Of a stretch of DNA of 64,000 nt, positions 1 to 11,705 are shown in pieces. The notes beneath the pieces are model-generated. The model searched no databases. It worked only from the letters and a program-made list of their open reading frames with translations, and was not told where the DNA came from. The DNA is from Gymnorhina tibicen (lineage: Eukaryota; Chordata; Aves; Passeriformes; Artamidae): positions 372,001-436,000 of the forward strand of contig VXAZ01003890.1 in the NCBI GenBank assembly GCA_013399875.1. The letters are read 5' to 3'. Made by a program: the position numbers and the translations under genes. Within the stretch, counting starts at the first letter, position 1, and every line of letters begins with the position of its first letter.

Positions 1-3000
1 TGACTGGGAAGAACATACTGATGACTTACTGGGTGTTCTTTCATCAATGCAGCTTTATTGTCAAATTATTTTTTCTGCATTGTTTCCAAAGGAAGGTGCT
101 GCTCATGTTAGAGATCTGCCCTGGTATTAGCAGCTGGCTACCATCGGTTCATTAAACTGCACCACTTCAAAATGCCAGTAAAGCAGCAATGACTGGAGCC
201 ACTGCAGCTGGGATTATGTGATACTGCAATGGGAGCAGATGTAAACTTTGTACCAGCAGGAGTTGTGCCACCAGCCTGTGCTGGTGGTTTGTATTGGGGC
301 AGCCATGCCAGGGATTGTAATGTGGGAAAAACAGCAGCATAATGGAACCTCAGATGTGTCGTTCTTATCTGATTGTTGTTCATTCTGCCCTGGTGCACTG
401 GCTCAGAGCTCAGTATTCATCTCTCACTCTTGATGTGAGCTCATGATGTCAGTTTGCCATGCAGATATGCAGCATGTATGGAAGAACTAGGAAAATGAAC
501 TGGTAACCATATCCTGGTCCAGGCATCAGCGGGATCCTTTGGAAACCCTTACACTTCAAGGGCATTTTTGCCAGGTGGTACCTCCAATTATGTTTCCAGT
601 GCAGAATGTTTTTCTTCAGTTTTTCACAAAACCTGAAGCACTGTTTCTAAAATGAAGGACATCAAGCCTCTGATCCTTTCAAGTCTTCTCCAGAATTAGT
701 ATTTCCCCCTTCAGAGCTTATGTGTTATCCCAGCAATTTTATATCCTAGTGAGGTCTTTTCTTAGGTGTCTGATATCCATAGAAGTATTTGAAATCATTA
801 ATCTCAGAGACTGGATTACTTGTATGAGTGGAGTATTCAGAAACTGCAGATCTCCCATCTGAATTAACTTATCTGGTGACAAATTTTACTGTTTCCTTTC
901 TCCACCTGCACTTTCTAAGTGCAGTAAGTCCATACTCACAGACTGGCTTGGAACATATCCTGCTTAAATGCCACTGCCAATAATAAATCAAAATGAAAAC
1001 ATTACATAAATAGGCCAGAATAAAGCTGGCTTTGCATGCTGCCAGCCTACCTGAGGGAGGTCTGGTTGTCCTTAACAATAATATTAATTTTAACCTACAA
1101 TAATTTAACGAGCTTGCATAAGCTTACATTAAGAAGAGAGATATACAAGTATGCAAACATCAAAAGAGATCAGAAAAAGCTTGATGATAACTTTTTCTGT
1201 CAGAACACACTGTGACTTGAAATGCTTTGCAGATCAGGTTTTTCAGGTTCTTTTTGAGGAATTCTCTTTTAGAAGAAAACCCCGGAGGAAATTCTGACCT
1301 TTTGACTTTTTTCAGAATCAAATATTTAAATTTTACTATCAATGCATCATTTTGATATGTGTTCTCAGCAGAATGGGTTCTGTGGTGCTAACCATCATAG
1401 CCTTAATCTCCTGCCTTTACACATTCTGACCACAGAGTCTTTTTGAAGGACAGTCTGCAAAACAAAACTGGTGCTTCTCCAGAGAGTGAAGAAGTGCTTC
1501 ACAGAGGTGAAGGGTAAGTCACAGACCTCTGTGATGATTACCAAAGTTCGGTATGCAGGATCTTTCCTTTCATCAATGTAGAGATCTGGCAGCAGGTGGC
1601 TTCTACAGCCATAAAACCCACAGCAAGGTCAGCTGAGTGCCTTCACAGTCCTCCACATCTGCACCTGGTCAAAGACACAACTCCATTATCTCTTTTACCT
1701 CCTGTTTCTGGTGGATCAATGTGGACATACCTTCATCTCTGCTGATGGGCTAAGGGCCCTTGATGTTCCTAGTGGAGCATTAAGGGGAACTCAAATAATG
1801 CCCCAAGAAGGTTAGGCTGAAAGCCTGCTAGTTAGATGATTAATCTGACCTAACATTAGGTGTCTGCCAGTTGCCTGGGCTTTTATTGCATTCAATGCTG
1901 ACCTGATCAGTATAGTCCATGGAGATTAGTGCATGATTCATCCTAACAAATGCAGCTCTCTCACTGAGGGTGAGATGAATCATGCCACAAACTACAGTAA
2001 TTCTACTGACTAACGCTTTGCTAACTGCAAAGGCAGCCCAGAGTGACTTGCTTAGAAATAAAAGTCTAACTCTATAAATATTCAGATTTAGCTAAACAAA
2101 TTCCACTTCATACATCTTAAGGGCTCTCAACACTTCTGAAATAACTTTGACACCTGCATTTGAACACCTGGTTTAGAAATGTCCATATTTGAGTAATCGT
2201 ACTTGAGAATCCTGCTAAAATCGTGGTGTCCCTACTGATGCTTAATTACATTGTTAGGAGGACATAAACAGTGGCTCTTCCTGATGCACTACACTGAGGT
2301 GTGTTGTAAAACTTTCCAAGGGGTGTGAGAGGTTTTTGCCTTAAGGAAGCATCAAAGGTATTATGGAAAGGATTCAAATGATTCAGCTTGAATACACACA
2401 GCAGATAAGCAGATCTAGGTGATTCACTTACTTTCCCTCTGGTGTGTTCTAAGCACCTGGGAGTGAAAAACTTACTTGGTTGAGATATTTTTCATGGAGG
2501 AGAACAAAGGAGTTCAGGCAACTTCATCTTGTCTCCTGCTGCACTGTTCTGTGGATTGACACTATCTTTCTGACAAACTCAGAGGGAGTTGACTTCAGTA
2601 AAGCCCAGATTTTATCCCAGAAAGATAAAGCTGAAAAACTTACACAGCTTTGAGCTCTGCTTACAAAATTCATTATGTTAGTACTTGAAATTTTCAGTTG
2701 GGGTCTAACTTTTGGGATCAAATTAAACCACATATATAATAGATATTCTCCTAAAAGCAAATGAAGAATAATTTGTCCAGCTATATAATAATACTTCCCA
2801 CATATTCCCTTTTCTAAACTGTAGTAAGGAGAGTCAACACTGTTTTCCACAGAGTTAATCATGCCTTGGGCATCATACCATCAGAAGACTGTGGATGGAA
2901 TAAAATTTTACTAAAGCTAAATATTTAAAGCATAACAGTACCAGTAGCAGTTATCAGAAGTTATCAATAAAGGAATAACTAGAGTTTGAAAACAAAATAA

Positions 3001-3045
3001 AATTGAAATAAATAAAAATTCTATCTTGAATAAGAAAGACTCTGG
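1..3045. other. Unique non-coding DNA, nothing recognised
   Basis: AT-rich single-copy-looking sequence. The open frames here are short (112 codons at most), lack recognisable motifs and overlap on both strands as expected by chance. I see no LTR, LINE, SINE or RNA gene. Confidence 0.6.
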
Positions 3046-3193
3046 AAAATCATGGAATTGTAGAAGGATTTGGATTGGAAGGGACCTTCAAGATCATCTA
3101 GTTCCAAGCCCTCTGCCATGGGCAGAGACACCTTCACTAGACTCAGAGCCCCATTTAATCTGGTCTTGACACTTCCAGGGCTGGGGAGTTTTT
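3046..3193 (-). mobile_element. CR1 LINE 3' fragment
   Basis: Read on the plus strand this is the reverse complement of a CR1 3' end. It starts with a degraded form of the terminal repeat (atcatggaattgtagaa), followed by the typical 'ggattggaagggacctt' and 'ctgccatgggcag' blocks. It breaks off after 'cacttccagggctgggga'. CR1 is the dominant bird LINE, and copies are usually 5'-truncated and lack target-site duplications. About 150 bp survive, none coding. Confidence 0.9.
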
Positions 3194-3968
3194 AATAATG
3201 CCTGAAATCATTAACAATGCCTCAGAGTAAGGAAAACCATCTCCCTTGTTTATGTTCTGGATGTGGCCTCTAGACGTTACTGAAAGCAAGACACTAAGAA
3301 ATTTTGAGAAGGTGCTTATGTCAGGGCTAGAAAGAGTACCCTGGAGATACAGGTTGCATTGTGTCATAGTTCTCCTTTCTGGTACGTCTAAAAGAAACAT
3401 CTGCAATGCCCCCTGGCACTGCAGATTTAATGCCAACACAGTACAGTTGAATCATATGCTGTAGCAGGTGTTTAGCAGAGTACTCAGGACGTTAGCAGAG
3501 AGTAAGACCAGAGGTGTTGTCTGGGGGAATGAACAATGTGATGCGAGAAGCTGTGCAGTAGTTCCCAGCAATGGTACCAATTCCTTGATACCCTCCACAC
3601 ATGCACATAGTGCTGCAAGAATATAATGAGGCATTCTGGAAGGACACATCTGGGAGTCCCTGAAGAAATCTAAAAGTGTTTCTTTTGCCTTTGTAATGTC
3701 CTATCCTCTCACAGTGACCTAGAAGACGTCTTCTAGGACACCTGAGTCTCCACTATCATTGCTGCTTTACCTTTCCTTATTTTCCTCTTTGGAAGGTAAC
3801 CTATTATCTTGCACGTAAAAATATTCTGGAAAGGTTTTATGAGAAATTAACCCTAATTATACTTTTCATTCTTTTTCAGGGAATAACCCAGAAGCTTGAA
3901 AGCCATTTCATTATATAGCTGTAAATGAGCCAATCTAGGTTGTATAGAGGTCATGCATATATTATACT
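3194..3968. other. Unique non-coding DNA
   Basis: No repeat family, RNA gene or convincing coding frame seen. Overlapping frames of 94, 72 and 65 codons on opposite strands have no protein-like features. Confidence 0.5.
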
Positions 3969-4012
3969 TATCTATCTATCTGTCTATCTATCTATCTATC
4001 TACCTATCTATA
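3969..4012. repeat. TCTA tetranucleotide microsatellite
   Basis: About eleven TCTA units, interrupted by a TGTC and a TACC variant. A short simple repeat that may be length-polymorphic. Confidence 0.95.
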
Positions 4013-4205
4013 CTTGAATTGTTTTTGTTTATTAAATATTCCTACTGTCATGAAAAGAAGTGTATAAACTTTTTTTTTTAATTCATAGTGTGGATTCCCT
4101 AGGGAAAGGAGAATGCTACCGAAATATGGTACAGTACAAATATGCCAGAGTACATCAATCATAGAAATCAGCACTAGCAAAGAGTAATCCAAAAGGGACT
4201 TCCCT

Positions 4206-4248
4206 TTTCATGTTTATAACTGAATAAAATTTCATGTTTATAACTGAA
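4206..4248. repeat. 24-bp tandem duplication
   Basis: The 19-bp string 'tttcatgtttataactgaa' occurs twice with a 24-bp period (starts at 4206 and 4230). This is consistent with a replication-slippage duplication. Confidence 0.85.
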
Positions 4249-4968
4249 AGAGACTGAGCATTTTTTAATCCTTTCCTTATATTAATTACCATCTTTGAAA
4301 ATAAGGCTAGAGATTTTGTTTCCTGTATTTTACAATCTATATTTCACCTAGATGGAGCCATCTGTGGAGCTATTAACTGCACGTGGAGACAGCCAAACCC
4401 TTTATTTCTGTTTAGACCTTCCCTAATAGATGCATTTTCTGCTACAGATGCCTGGAAGACTCAATGAGATGACTACAATTAGTGAACTGAGCCTTATTCA
4501 CAGTTCTTTGCTGGTGAATAGCTAATTTCTACAGCACAGGATGGGACACTTCTGTAACACATCAGGAATGAAGTTGCTCCACTGAGAGGAGCAAAGGAGT
4601 TCTTTTTACTAATTAGCCTAAAATCAGCTGATTAGAGATGGAGAGATAGGTTCAGAACATTGGGCCTAATTTGTCAGACCATGATTTTGCATTTGGGCTT
4701 AGTTTAATAAACCTATTTTGTGGGGAAAAATATTTTTTGAAATATAAATAAATCTGGGTACCTCAGGAACACCTCATATTAAACCATCTCTCAAGAAAAT
4801 CATGCAAGGAATGGAGATCAGGTTTAAAGTGTGAGCAAAACTGTTCTCTGAAGCAACATACATCCAACATAGAGGAATCTGAGAGGAATCTTGACAGGAT
4901 GCTTACGGTCCTAAAAGATAAGGGGCTGCTGTGCAGCATCAGGATGTTTCATTTTAGGAAAGCTTTTT
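4249..4968. other. Unique non-coding DNA
   Basis: AT-rich sequence without recognisable genes or mobile elements. Confidence 0.5.
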
Positions 4969-5042
4969 CCCATTCCTTTAGACCCCATTTCTTTAGACCC
5001 CATTCCTTTAGACCCCATTACTTTAGTCCCCATTCCTTTAAA
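4969..5042. repeat. 15-bp minisatellite, about five units
   Basis: The unit is close to 'ccattcctttagacc', repeated about five times with single-base variants (for example an 'actttagtcc' unit). Because 15 is a multiple of three, the plus strand shows a period-5 peptide pattern (S/F-F-R-P-H) inside a chance 99-codon frame at 4899-5198. The minus strand shows a matching repeated pattern. Neither has other signs of being a gene. Confidence 0.9.
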
Positions 5043-6154
5043 ACTAAGACTCATGATTTTGTTGCACCTGGACCTTGCAAGATACGCTTTTTCCCCTATC
5101 AAATAAAAAAGCAGCACTTTTTTTTTGCTCATCCAGAAGTTTTGAAGAACTGCCTTCTCACAATGAAAAATACATGTTTTAAACTAAAGGACTGGTGATT
5201 TCTCTCAGTTCTACCTAAGAATTGTTATTAAGGTGCTTTGGCAGTGCTGGGAAGAAGGAACTTACGCAGCTCCAGTCCAGCCTTTGTGTGACAGGTAACT
5301 GCAGCTGCTCTGTGATTTATAGACTTAGTAACAATGTTCTTAGCAGTCCTAGAATTAGGATGAGACAGATTGCTGCATCTGAAAATATAATGTATGATGT
5401 TGCATTAAAGCTGTTACCAACTGAATCTTAAACTTGGTATAATTTCTATAGACACGTGTAGCTGCTTACTGAAGGCAAATAAGTCATTAACATGCAAAAA
5501 CATTTCTTTAGAGAATGTTTGCTTCTGAACACAATATGGAGCACAGAACCTTTGGATTAACTCCAAGTTGTCAGTAGTAGAGTTGAGTGAATGATTCAGA
5601 ACAAGAAATATGACTGATGAATTTTTCTTTCTGCTTAAAAAGTGTCTTCAAACACATCAGTATTTCCTGAGACTGATTTGTCTCCAGTCAAATTGTGGAA
5701 AGGGAAAAAACCACCACAGAACAAAAAAAATCCTTAAGTCTATAGCTTGATCTTGAGAAATCTCCTTGAGAATACAGATTACTCCACCCCCATAGCCTTG
5801 CGCAAGAGGAGAATTTTTTTAATTGAAGGAAACAAAAACTAGATGTTTCATCTAAACAGGAAGCTGCTGTGAGGAGGATTGGTGGTGTTTATCAGGGTGT
5901 ATGGCAGAAAAAATTCTGTTGCATCTGTCTTTACTTATTAAGAGATGTTGGGTTAAAATCTGTGTAGGAAGGTAATGTGAGTACTACTGTTGAAAAATTG
6001 CATTTGTAGATTATTTTTGGAGGTATTTTTTTCTCTTTAGTGATGGGGCAGTTATCACTCTGAAGGAGCTCTTTGAAACTGGTGAAACAGCAAGGTTCTG
6101 TGGAGATCCACACTGAGGGACCTCTAAGTATTTGGATCCTCTGATCTTTAGTCT
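5043..6154. other. Unique non-coding DNA
   Basis: No gene, RNA or repeat recognised. Only short chance frames. Confidence 0.5.
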
Positions 6155-6260
6155 TTGGCACTTGGGGACATGGTTCAGTGGCCATGGTGGTGCTGGGTTA
6201 ATATTTCTACTCAATGGCCTTAGCGGTCATTTCCAACCTAAACAATTCTATGGTTCTATC
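6155..6260 (+). mobile_element. CR1 LINE 3' fragment
   Basis: This is the 3' untranslated end of a CR1 in plus orientation. It has 'cacttggggacatggttcag', 'gtgctgggttaa', then 'ggtcatttccaacctaaa', and finishes with the octamer-type CR1 terminus 'attctatggttctat'. The upstream ORF2 part is missing, as is usual for 5'-truncated copies. Confidence 0.88.
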
Positions 6261-8720
6261 CATAAAATACCAGATCAGGAAGACAAAATCAAGGAGTTTT
6301 GCAAAGGATACTCTGAGACGATTGAGTTTGGCTACAACTCTGGAAAACCAGAGATGTTCAGATGAACATCTCAAGCTGCAGATCATATTTCCTGATATGA
6401 TCTTCTTAGATCTGGGACGTTTCTCACCATTCCTCACTAGCTGTGGTGAGGACAGAACTAGTTCCCATACAGAGATAACCCCCTCTGCACTCAGGACTTT
6501 CCTGCCAGTGGATTGATGGAAAAAGGCATAATAGATGACCTTGGTGATGGGCAGTAATGCAGTCAGTGGGATATACCGGCAAGCCCCTAGAAGATTTGCT
6601 GTCTCTCTTACGCTTTTCTGATCTGCTTTTCCCTTTCTCCTCTCACACCTTGTCAGTTCAGAGTGCAAACTGGCTGAAGGAGGGCTTAGCTCTGTGCATG
6701 CAAGATTCCCATTGAAATGGATATTCTGGCTTCCCACAAGGCCTCCAAGTATCTGCACCCCAGAAATAATACAGGCATAAAGTCTGCTGAGCTATCTCCA
6801 TACTACTGTCCATGGATTTCTGCCAGATTTGTGGCTCATTATTCAGTGCTTCATGTACTGGCTCAAAAATAGAAGGAATGTTTTGGGTTATAGGAGTGAT
6901 CTATAGCGGTTTGGGAAATCCCTTTTCCTTAAGAGCCCAAGAAGAAAAAAAACTGTGGAAACACAAAATGGATTTTTCTTTAATGGTAGAAGCACTGCTG
7001 TCAGTATACTGAAGGAGGAACTAACCTCTTACTAAGCTGATTTTTTTCCCCATCAATTCATGTTTAGTTAACAGTGTTTAAACTGCATCATTAATCCTTT
7101 CCTCTAATAAATGCTTCAGCCTTTCAACTAAAGCAAGGTGGTTTATGTGTGTGTACACTGCAGAGCCAATCTGCAGTGCCTCGTGGCAGTGTTTGCAGAG
7201 GATGTAGTAGGAGTTTAGTGCTGTCTCTGGGGAATTGGACCACTATTATTTACAGTCACGTGAGTGTAAGTCCTTGCATATCATTTCTGAAATGTCACCC
7301 TGATGCAGTACATATCAAAGTGTGAAATTCTGTGCATGTTTGTGCCACCAGATTTTGGCATGGATTTGGAATTTGAAGAGCAGAAACTAGTCCCACTAAA
7401 TAATATGAACCTTGCGGAATCATGCCAGCTGCTCCTTGCTAATGTGACCTTTTCTTCCATGTTTCTCTTTCCCTGTCTGGCTGATGGATAGGATGATTTT
7501 AAGAGACTTTAGTACATGATAGGGCTGCCAGGTTTGGATCCACATCCAATTATTTCCAAAGGTCAGAGGCACTTGCACTGGGCATTCATGTTTGCATTCC
7601 TTCTCTTAATTTCCAGGAATACTGGTGACAAAAATAAGGCAGAGGATAATTTTACTGAATATATGAACCCTTGCCTAGATATCACTGCTGTCTTTCTTAT
7701 TATAACTTATATTGTAAAAGAAACCAACTTATTCCTTACTTGCCTGCTTGTAGGTCTTTCTGTACCTTCTTATTCCAACGCTGGGCTTCCCTGGAGACAG
7801 AACTGAATTAGAGAGATTTCTGGATTGATTCAGTCTGGCAGCTCCTGTGTTAGTATTGGTCTTAACTTCAGGAGTTGTCAAACAATAAATAAATGAATGA
7901 CAAACCAAAACATGCCGGGGTTTTTATTTTCGACATAGCAGAAGAAAGAAAAACAGAACTGAAACAGCTTAGGTCTCCTACTTTGTTCTATCTGTCCTGA
8001 GATAGAAAGAAACCCATTTAAACTTTTCAAGATCAATATCCATGAAAAACTTATGACTAAATAAATCAAAATGAGAAAATCATTGACTAAAGTCATATTC
8101 TGGATATCTAGACATTAAAATCTATGTTTACATTTTGTCAGCCACTATTTTTTTGAGCCCTATATGCTTCAAATTTAAAGATTCTGTAGCTTCTTTGAAT
8201 TACTTTTACATTTACCTTTCTGTGAATCCAGATCTTTGTTTTTGGTTAGAAGGAACAAAATTCCTGAGAACTACAATGTTTCAGATTCTGTGCAAGCTGT
8301 AAAGTTCCCCTGAAACCGCTTTCATTAATTTTGCAGAAGTTGCAGCCTTAAGGCTTTAAAAAGTGCTAAGCAATCAGCAGTCACTCATTTGGGAGCCTAA
8401 TTATGGAGTTAGGAAACAAATATGTCTTGGTCTATCACTTGCCTTGCATAATATGTGTTCCGGGACTTAACCCCACACCTGCTCGTACAGGTGTGTAAAT
8501 ACTGGAGACTGCTGGGTACCAACACAGAGATCTCCTTCCAAGTATGCCAGTGAGTGACATGGGAAAGCCCCTGCATCCTTCAGCCCATCAAGAGGGGTCT
8601 CCTGGTGGCTGAAATTGGTATTTTATGATTTCTGATATCATCTGAAGTATTTGAAATGTTTCTGAGTAGCAAAATAATGACCTCTAGTCATATCTAATGA
8701 CTTGATATACATTCTCACAT
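6261..8720. other. Unique non-coding DNA
   Basis: No recognisable element. A 183-codon minus-strand frame at 6207-6758 partly overlaps the CR1 end, is opposed by a 100-codon plus frame and has no domain-like features. I treat it as chance. Confidence 0.5.
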
Positions 8721-8772
8721 ACATTGTGCTGGAAAAGTGCAAACATTGTGCTGGAAAAGTGCAAACATTGTC
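8721..8772. repeat. 22-bp tandem duplication
   Basis: The 20-mer 'acattgtgctggaaaagtgc' plus 'aa' is repeated exactly at 8721-8742 and 8743-8764. A third partial copy (acattgtc) runs to 8772. Confidence 0.92.
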
Positions 8773-9210
8773 CTTTCAGATGTAGAATAAACAGAATTAA
8801 GCAAAGGTATACTATTTTCTGAACTGTTTCTTTTTAAGGAACATTTCTAACATCTATACCAAACCAACTCATCTCAATTTTAGCGAGAATTTTTTTTCTT
8901 CAAATATTTCTGTCAATATTTTATTAACAATGGCAATAGACACTGGCTTTTGAAGATAAAACAGAATTACTTGGAATGGACTGGCACTGTTTTTCTGACA
9001 GAGGGTTTGGAAGAGGAGCTGAGCTCACCTAGGTGGACCAGGCAAGCCGTTGAACTCATTTGCTCCTCCTTCCATTTCCTCATCCCTAAACTGAATCCCT
9101 GCCCCCTAAATTCTTCTTTTCCCTGTTTTAATAGCCTGAGGTGATGCTTGCTGCATAGTTTGAGACTTTGAGGCTTTTGGAGGAATGTAAGTCAACCTTT
9201 TTCTTTTAAG
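8773..9210. other. Unique non-coding DNA
   Basis: No gene or repeat recognised. Confidence 0.45.
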
Positions 9211-9700
9211 TATGAGATGACACTGGTGGGTAAGTGCTGCCCAAGGGCCAAGCTCCCATCCAACTGCTGTCTCACTCCCTCCTCCTCAAGAGATGAGGTG
9301 GAAATAATAGATGGAAAATCTCTTTGTTTAAGACAAAGACAGGAAAATCACTTTCCAATTGCCACCATGGGCAAAACAGACTTGGCTTGGGGAAAAGTGG
9401 CTCAATATACTATCAGTTATATTAGATTCAGGCAATCAGAAATAATGACAAAAGTTAAAACACCTCCCTTTCACCCCCTTTGCCAAACCCAACTTTCCCC
9501 CTTCACTCCCAATTCCTCTTCCCCAAGGGTGTAGAGATGGGGCTGTGTTTGGTCCCTCACAGCCCCAGGCATGGTCTGGGTTGTTTCCCTGGCTACAGTC
9601 CTTCAGGAACAGCTGTTCCCGGTGGGGTCTCCCCATCTGTCTCCACATTCTGTGGCTCTAAGGGTTTTCTGCCTCCAGCCTCTTTCCCACTGGAGTGTAA
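9211..9700 (-). mobile_element. Old avian ERV LTR-like block
   Basis: In plus-strand reading the block runs through 'gtaagtgctgcccaagggcc', 'gacaaagacaggaaaatcac', 'catgggcaaaacagactt', 'attagattcagg', 'ttaaaacacctccctttcac' and 'cagtccttcaggaacagctg'. These strings match, with decay, my recollection of a long avian LTR family lying in the opposite orientation. Ends are not sharp: the left edge is near 9211 and the right edge is uncertain, perhaps reaching 10050. A 143-codon minus frame (9593-10024) within it is not a gene. Family assignment is from memory, not from a search. Confidence 0.55.
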
Positions 9701-11640
9701 CTGCTCCTCTCCAGGACAGTCATCGAGGTACATGAAGGAGCACTTCTTCCATATTCCTTTTAGGTACTGAGTTCCTCTTTGCTTTTTCTTGCCCCGTAAC
9801 TCCTTCCAGTGTGAAAAACCCCACAAATGCCACCTGCCAGTCTCTCTTCCTACACATATACATCCCCAATCCTTTCCCATCAATGGGACTGAAGAGTCAG
9901 CTGTGAATGCCGTATTTCCCAAAAATGGTGCAGCGCTTTCTGAATGGCTCAAGCAGTGTCTTCCTCTGAGATTTCTGGACACATGTCTCTTGGAATTCTT
10001 GCTAAGAATTGTAAAGAAGGACAAAGACCAAGGGTGTGAGTTTAAGTAAACTGCCCTTTACAGTTGTGGAGCAAGTGGAATTGGTCCTCACTCTATATGG
10101 TCAGAAACCGGGAATAAAGACACTGCAATAAAATCACCAGGTGGTGTTAAAAGGGTAGAAATCATGGATGCTAGACTGGACAGGCAAATGATGGAATAAG
10201 AACATGGGAAGAGAAACAGTTAAATTATTTTGAGGAAAATGCAAAATCTGACCTGGGTGCATTGAGGGAAAATTCATCCCAAATATCCTCTTGTTAACAG
10301 AAAGGAAAAGCCTGAGAAAAATCTAAGCTGAACCTAAAAACTCTACAAAAAGCTCCACAAGCAAGGAGATTTTCCTGGTAGTCCCAGCCTTGCTAATCTG
10401 GGAATTTGAGAGGCGATGTGTTTGCCTGGGAGGTGATGAGGAAGGATGGGGTAATGGAGAACGCCTCTGCCTCCAGCATCTTCAAGTGCTGGGTGCACAC
10501 ACTCATCTTCCACTCAGTGCAATTTCATTTAGGTTGTTGTCCCACCTCCCCATGACACAGGAGTTGTGTTTCCCCTGGAGAGACTCTCCCAGATGACTCC
10601 CTGCTAAATTTCCCACATTGTAAGGGTCAAGCAATAATTATAAAGACATATCAGGAGAGGCACTGACTTAGAGAAACTACAAGGAAAATATGGATTCTTC
10701 TGGCAATGAAATTGTGAAGAACAGCTCAAAGAGGAAGATGAAAAAATAGATACAAAACCAGGAAATATAAGCTTTGAAAAAGGAGTCAGAACTGCTAAAG
10801 CTGTTTTTAGAAGAAAACAGTTTATAGAACAGATTCTTCTCTGAACACAACTGATATTTGCAATTAGAACTGGTCAGAAGATAAGGCAGTTTAGCTTTTT
10901 AAAAAACAAAAATCTTGCAAAGAATTGATCTGAAATATTATTCAGGGTCAGATCCATCATCTCTCTTCTCTGCTGCTTTATATCTGGGACTTCCAGGCCT
11001 CCAGGCACCAAGGAAGACAACTTCACCTCAGTCAGAATCACATCACATAGTTGGTTTTTCTCCTAATATCTGATAAGAACTAACATCCCCACTAGAAATT
11101 GCCAGTTTAAATCATCAATTGCTAATGATTAAATTAGCCTAGGCCTAGTTAGCTATCTAAACATTCAATCCCTTTTGGAATTATGTTTATGATCTGTCTG
11201 ATTAGGGAAGCGTAAGAAAATGCCCTGCATCATTTTGTGATGATGAGAAAAACGAAATGTTTGTGAAAAACAAAAAAGCTTTTCACTTTGCAGAGATGAA
11301 ACAAAAAAGTTCATGTTGAGGAGAGGTTCCTTTTATTTCTGTTTGAGAGAGCATGATGAAATAAAGCCCAAACAAATCAAAATATCAACAGGGCTAGAAT
11401 ATTTGGGGGGAAAAATGAAAGGCTATTTTTTTTTATTGACAAGCAGTGTGAATGAAAAATGTTCATTCTGTTCAAACTGCTCAAAACCAGTTCTATTTAT
11501 AACTGGAAAGAGACAAAAAAGATGCATTTAAATGTGGATGCAGGAAGTGTTGTCATTGCTGCAGTTTGTGAAGGCTCTGCCTGATTTCTCTAAAATGAAA
11601 CATTAGGCAAGCAGGTAGGGTCTAATTCTTTATTAACAAC
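9701..11640. other. Non-coding DNA, possibly including the end of the old LTR
   Basis: The first 350 bp may be the decayed remainder of the LTR-like block to the left. The rest is AT-rich and unremarkable. Confidence 0.4.
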
Positions 11641-11645
11641 CATTT

Positions 11646-11705
11646 TAGCAACACTGAAGTCACTGGACCTATGACAATTTATGCCAGTGGAGATCTGCTT
11701 CACAA
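11646..11705. repeat. Possible ancient amniote palindromic repeat remnant
   Basis: The string 'cactgaagtcactggacc' followed by 'caatttatgccagtgga' resembles one half of an old self-complementary repeat of reptiles and birds, whose centre reads like 'ttgaagtcaatggag' and then 'tttacaccag'. It is short and decayed, so chance similarity is possible. Confidence 0.3.

Noticed and set aside
6207..6758. 183-codon minus-strand frame
   Set aside because: It runs into a CR1 end, is overlapped by an opposing frame, and has no domain, signal peptide or splice context.
9593..10024. 143-codon minus-strand frame
   Set aside because: It lies in or beside an old LTR-like block, with no protein-family features.
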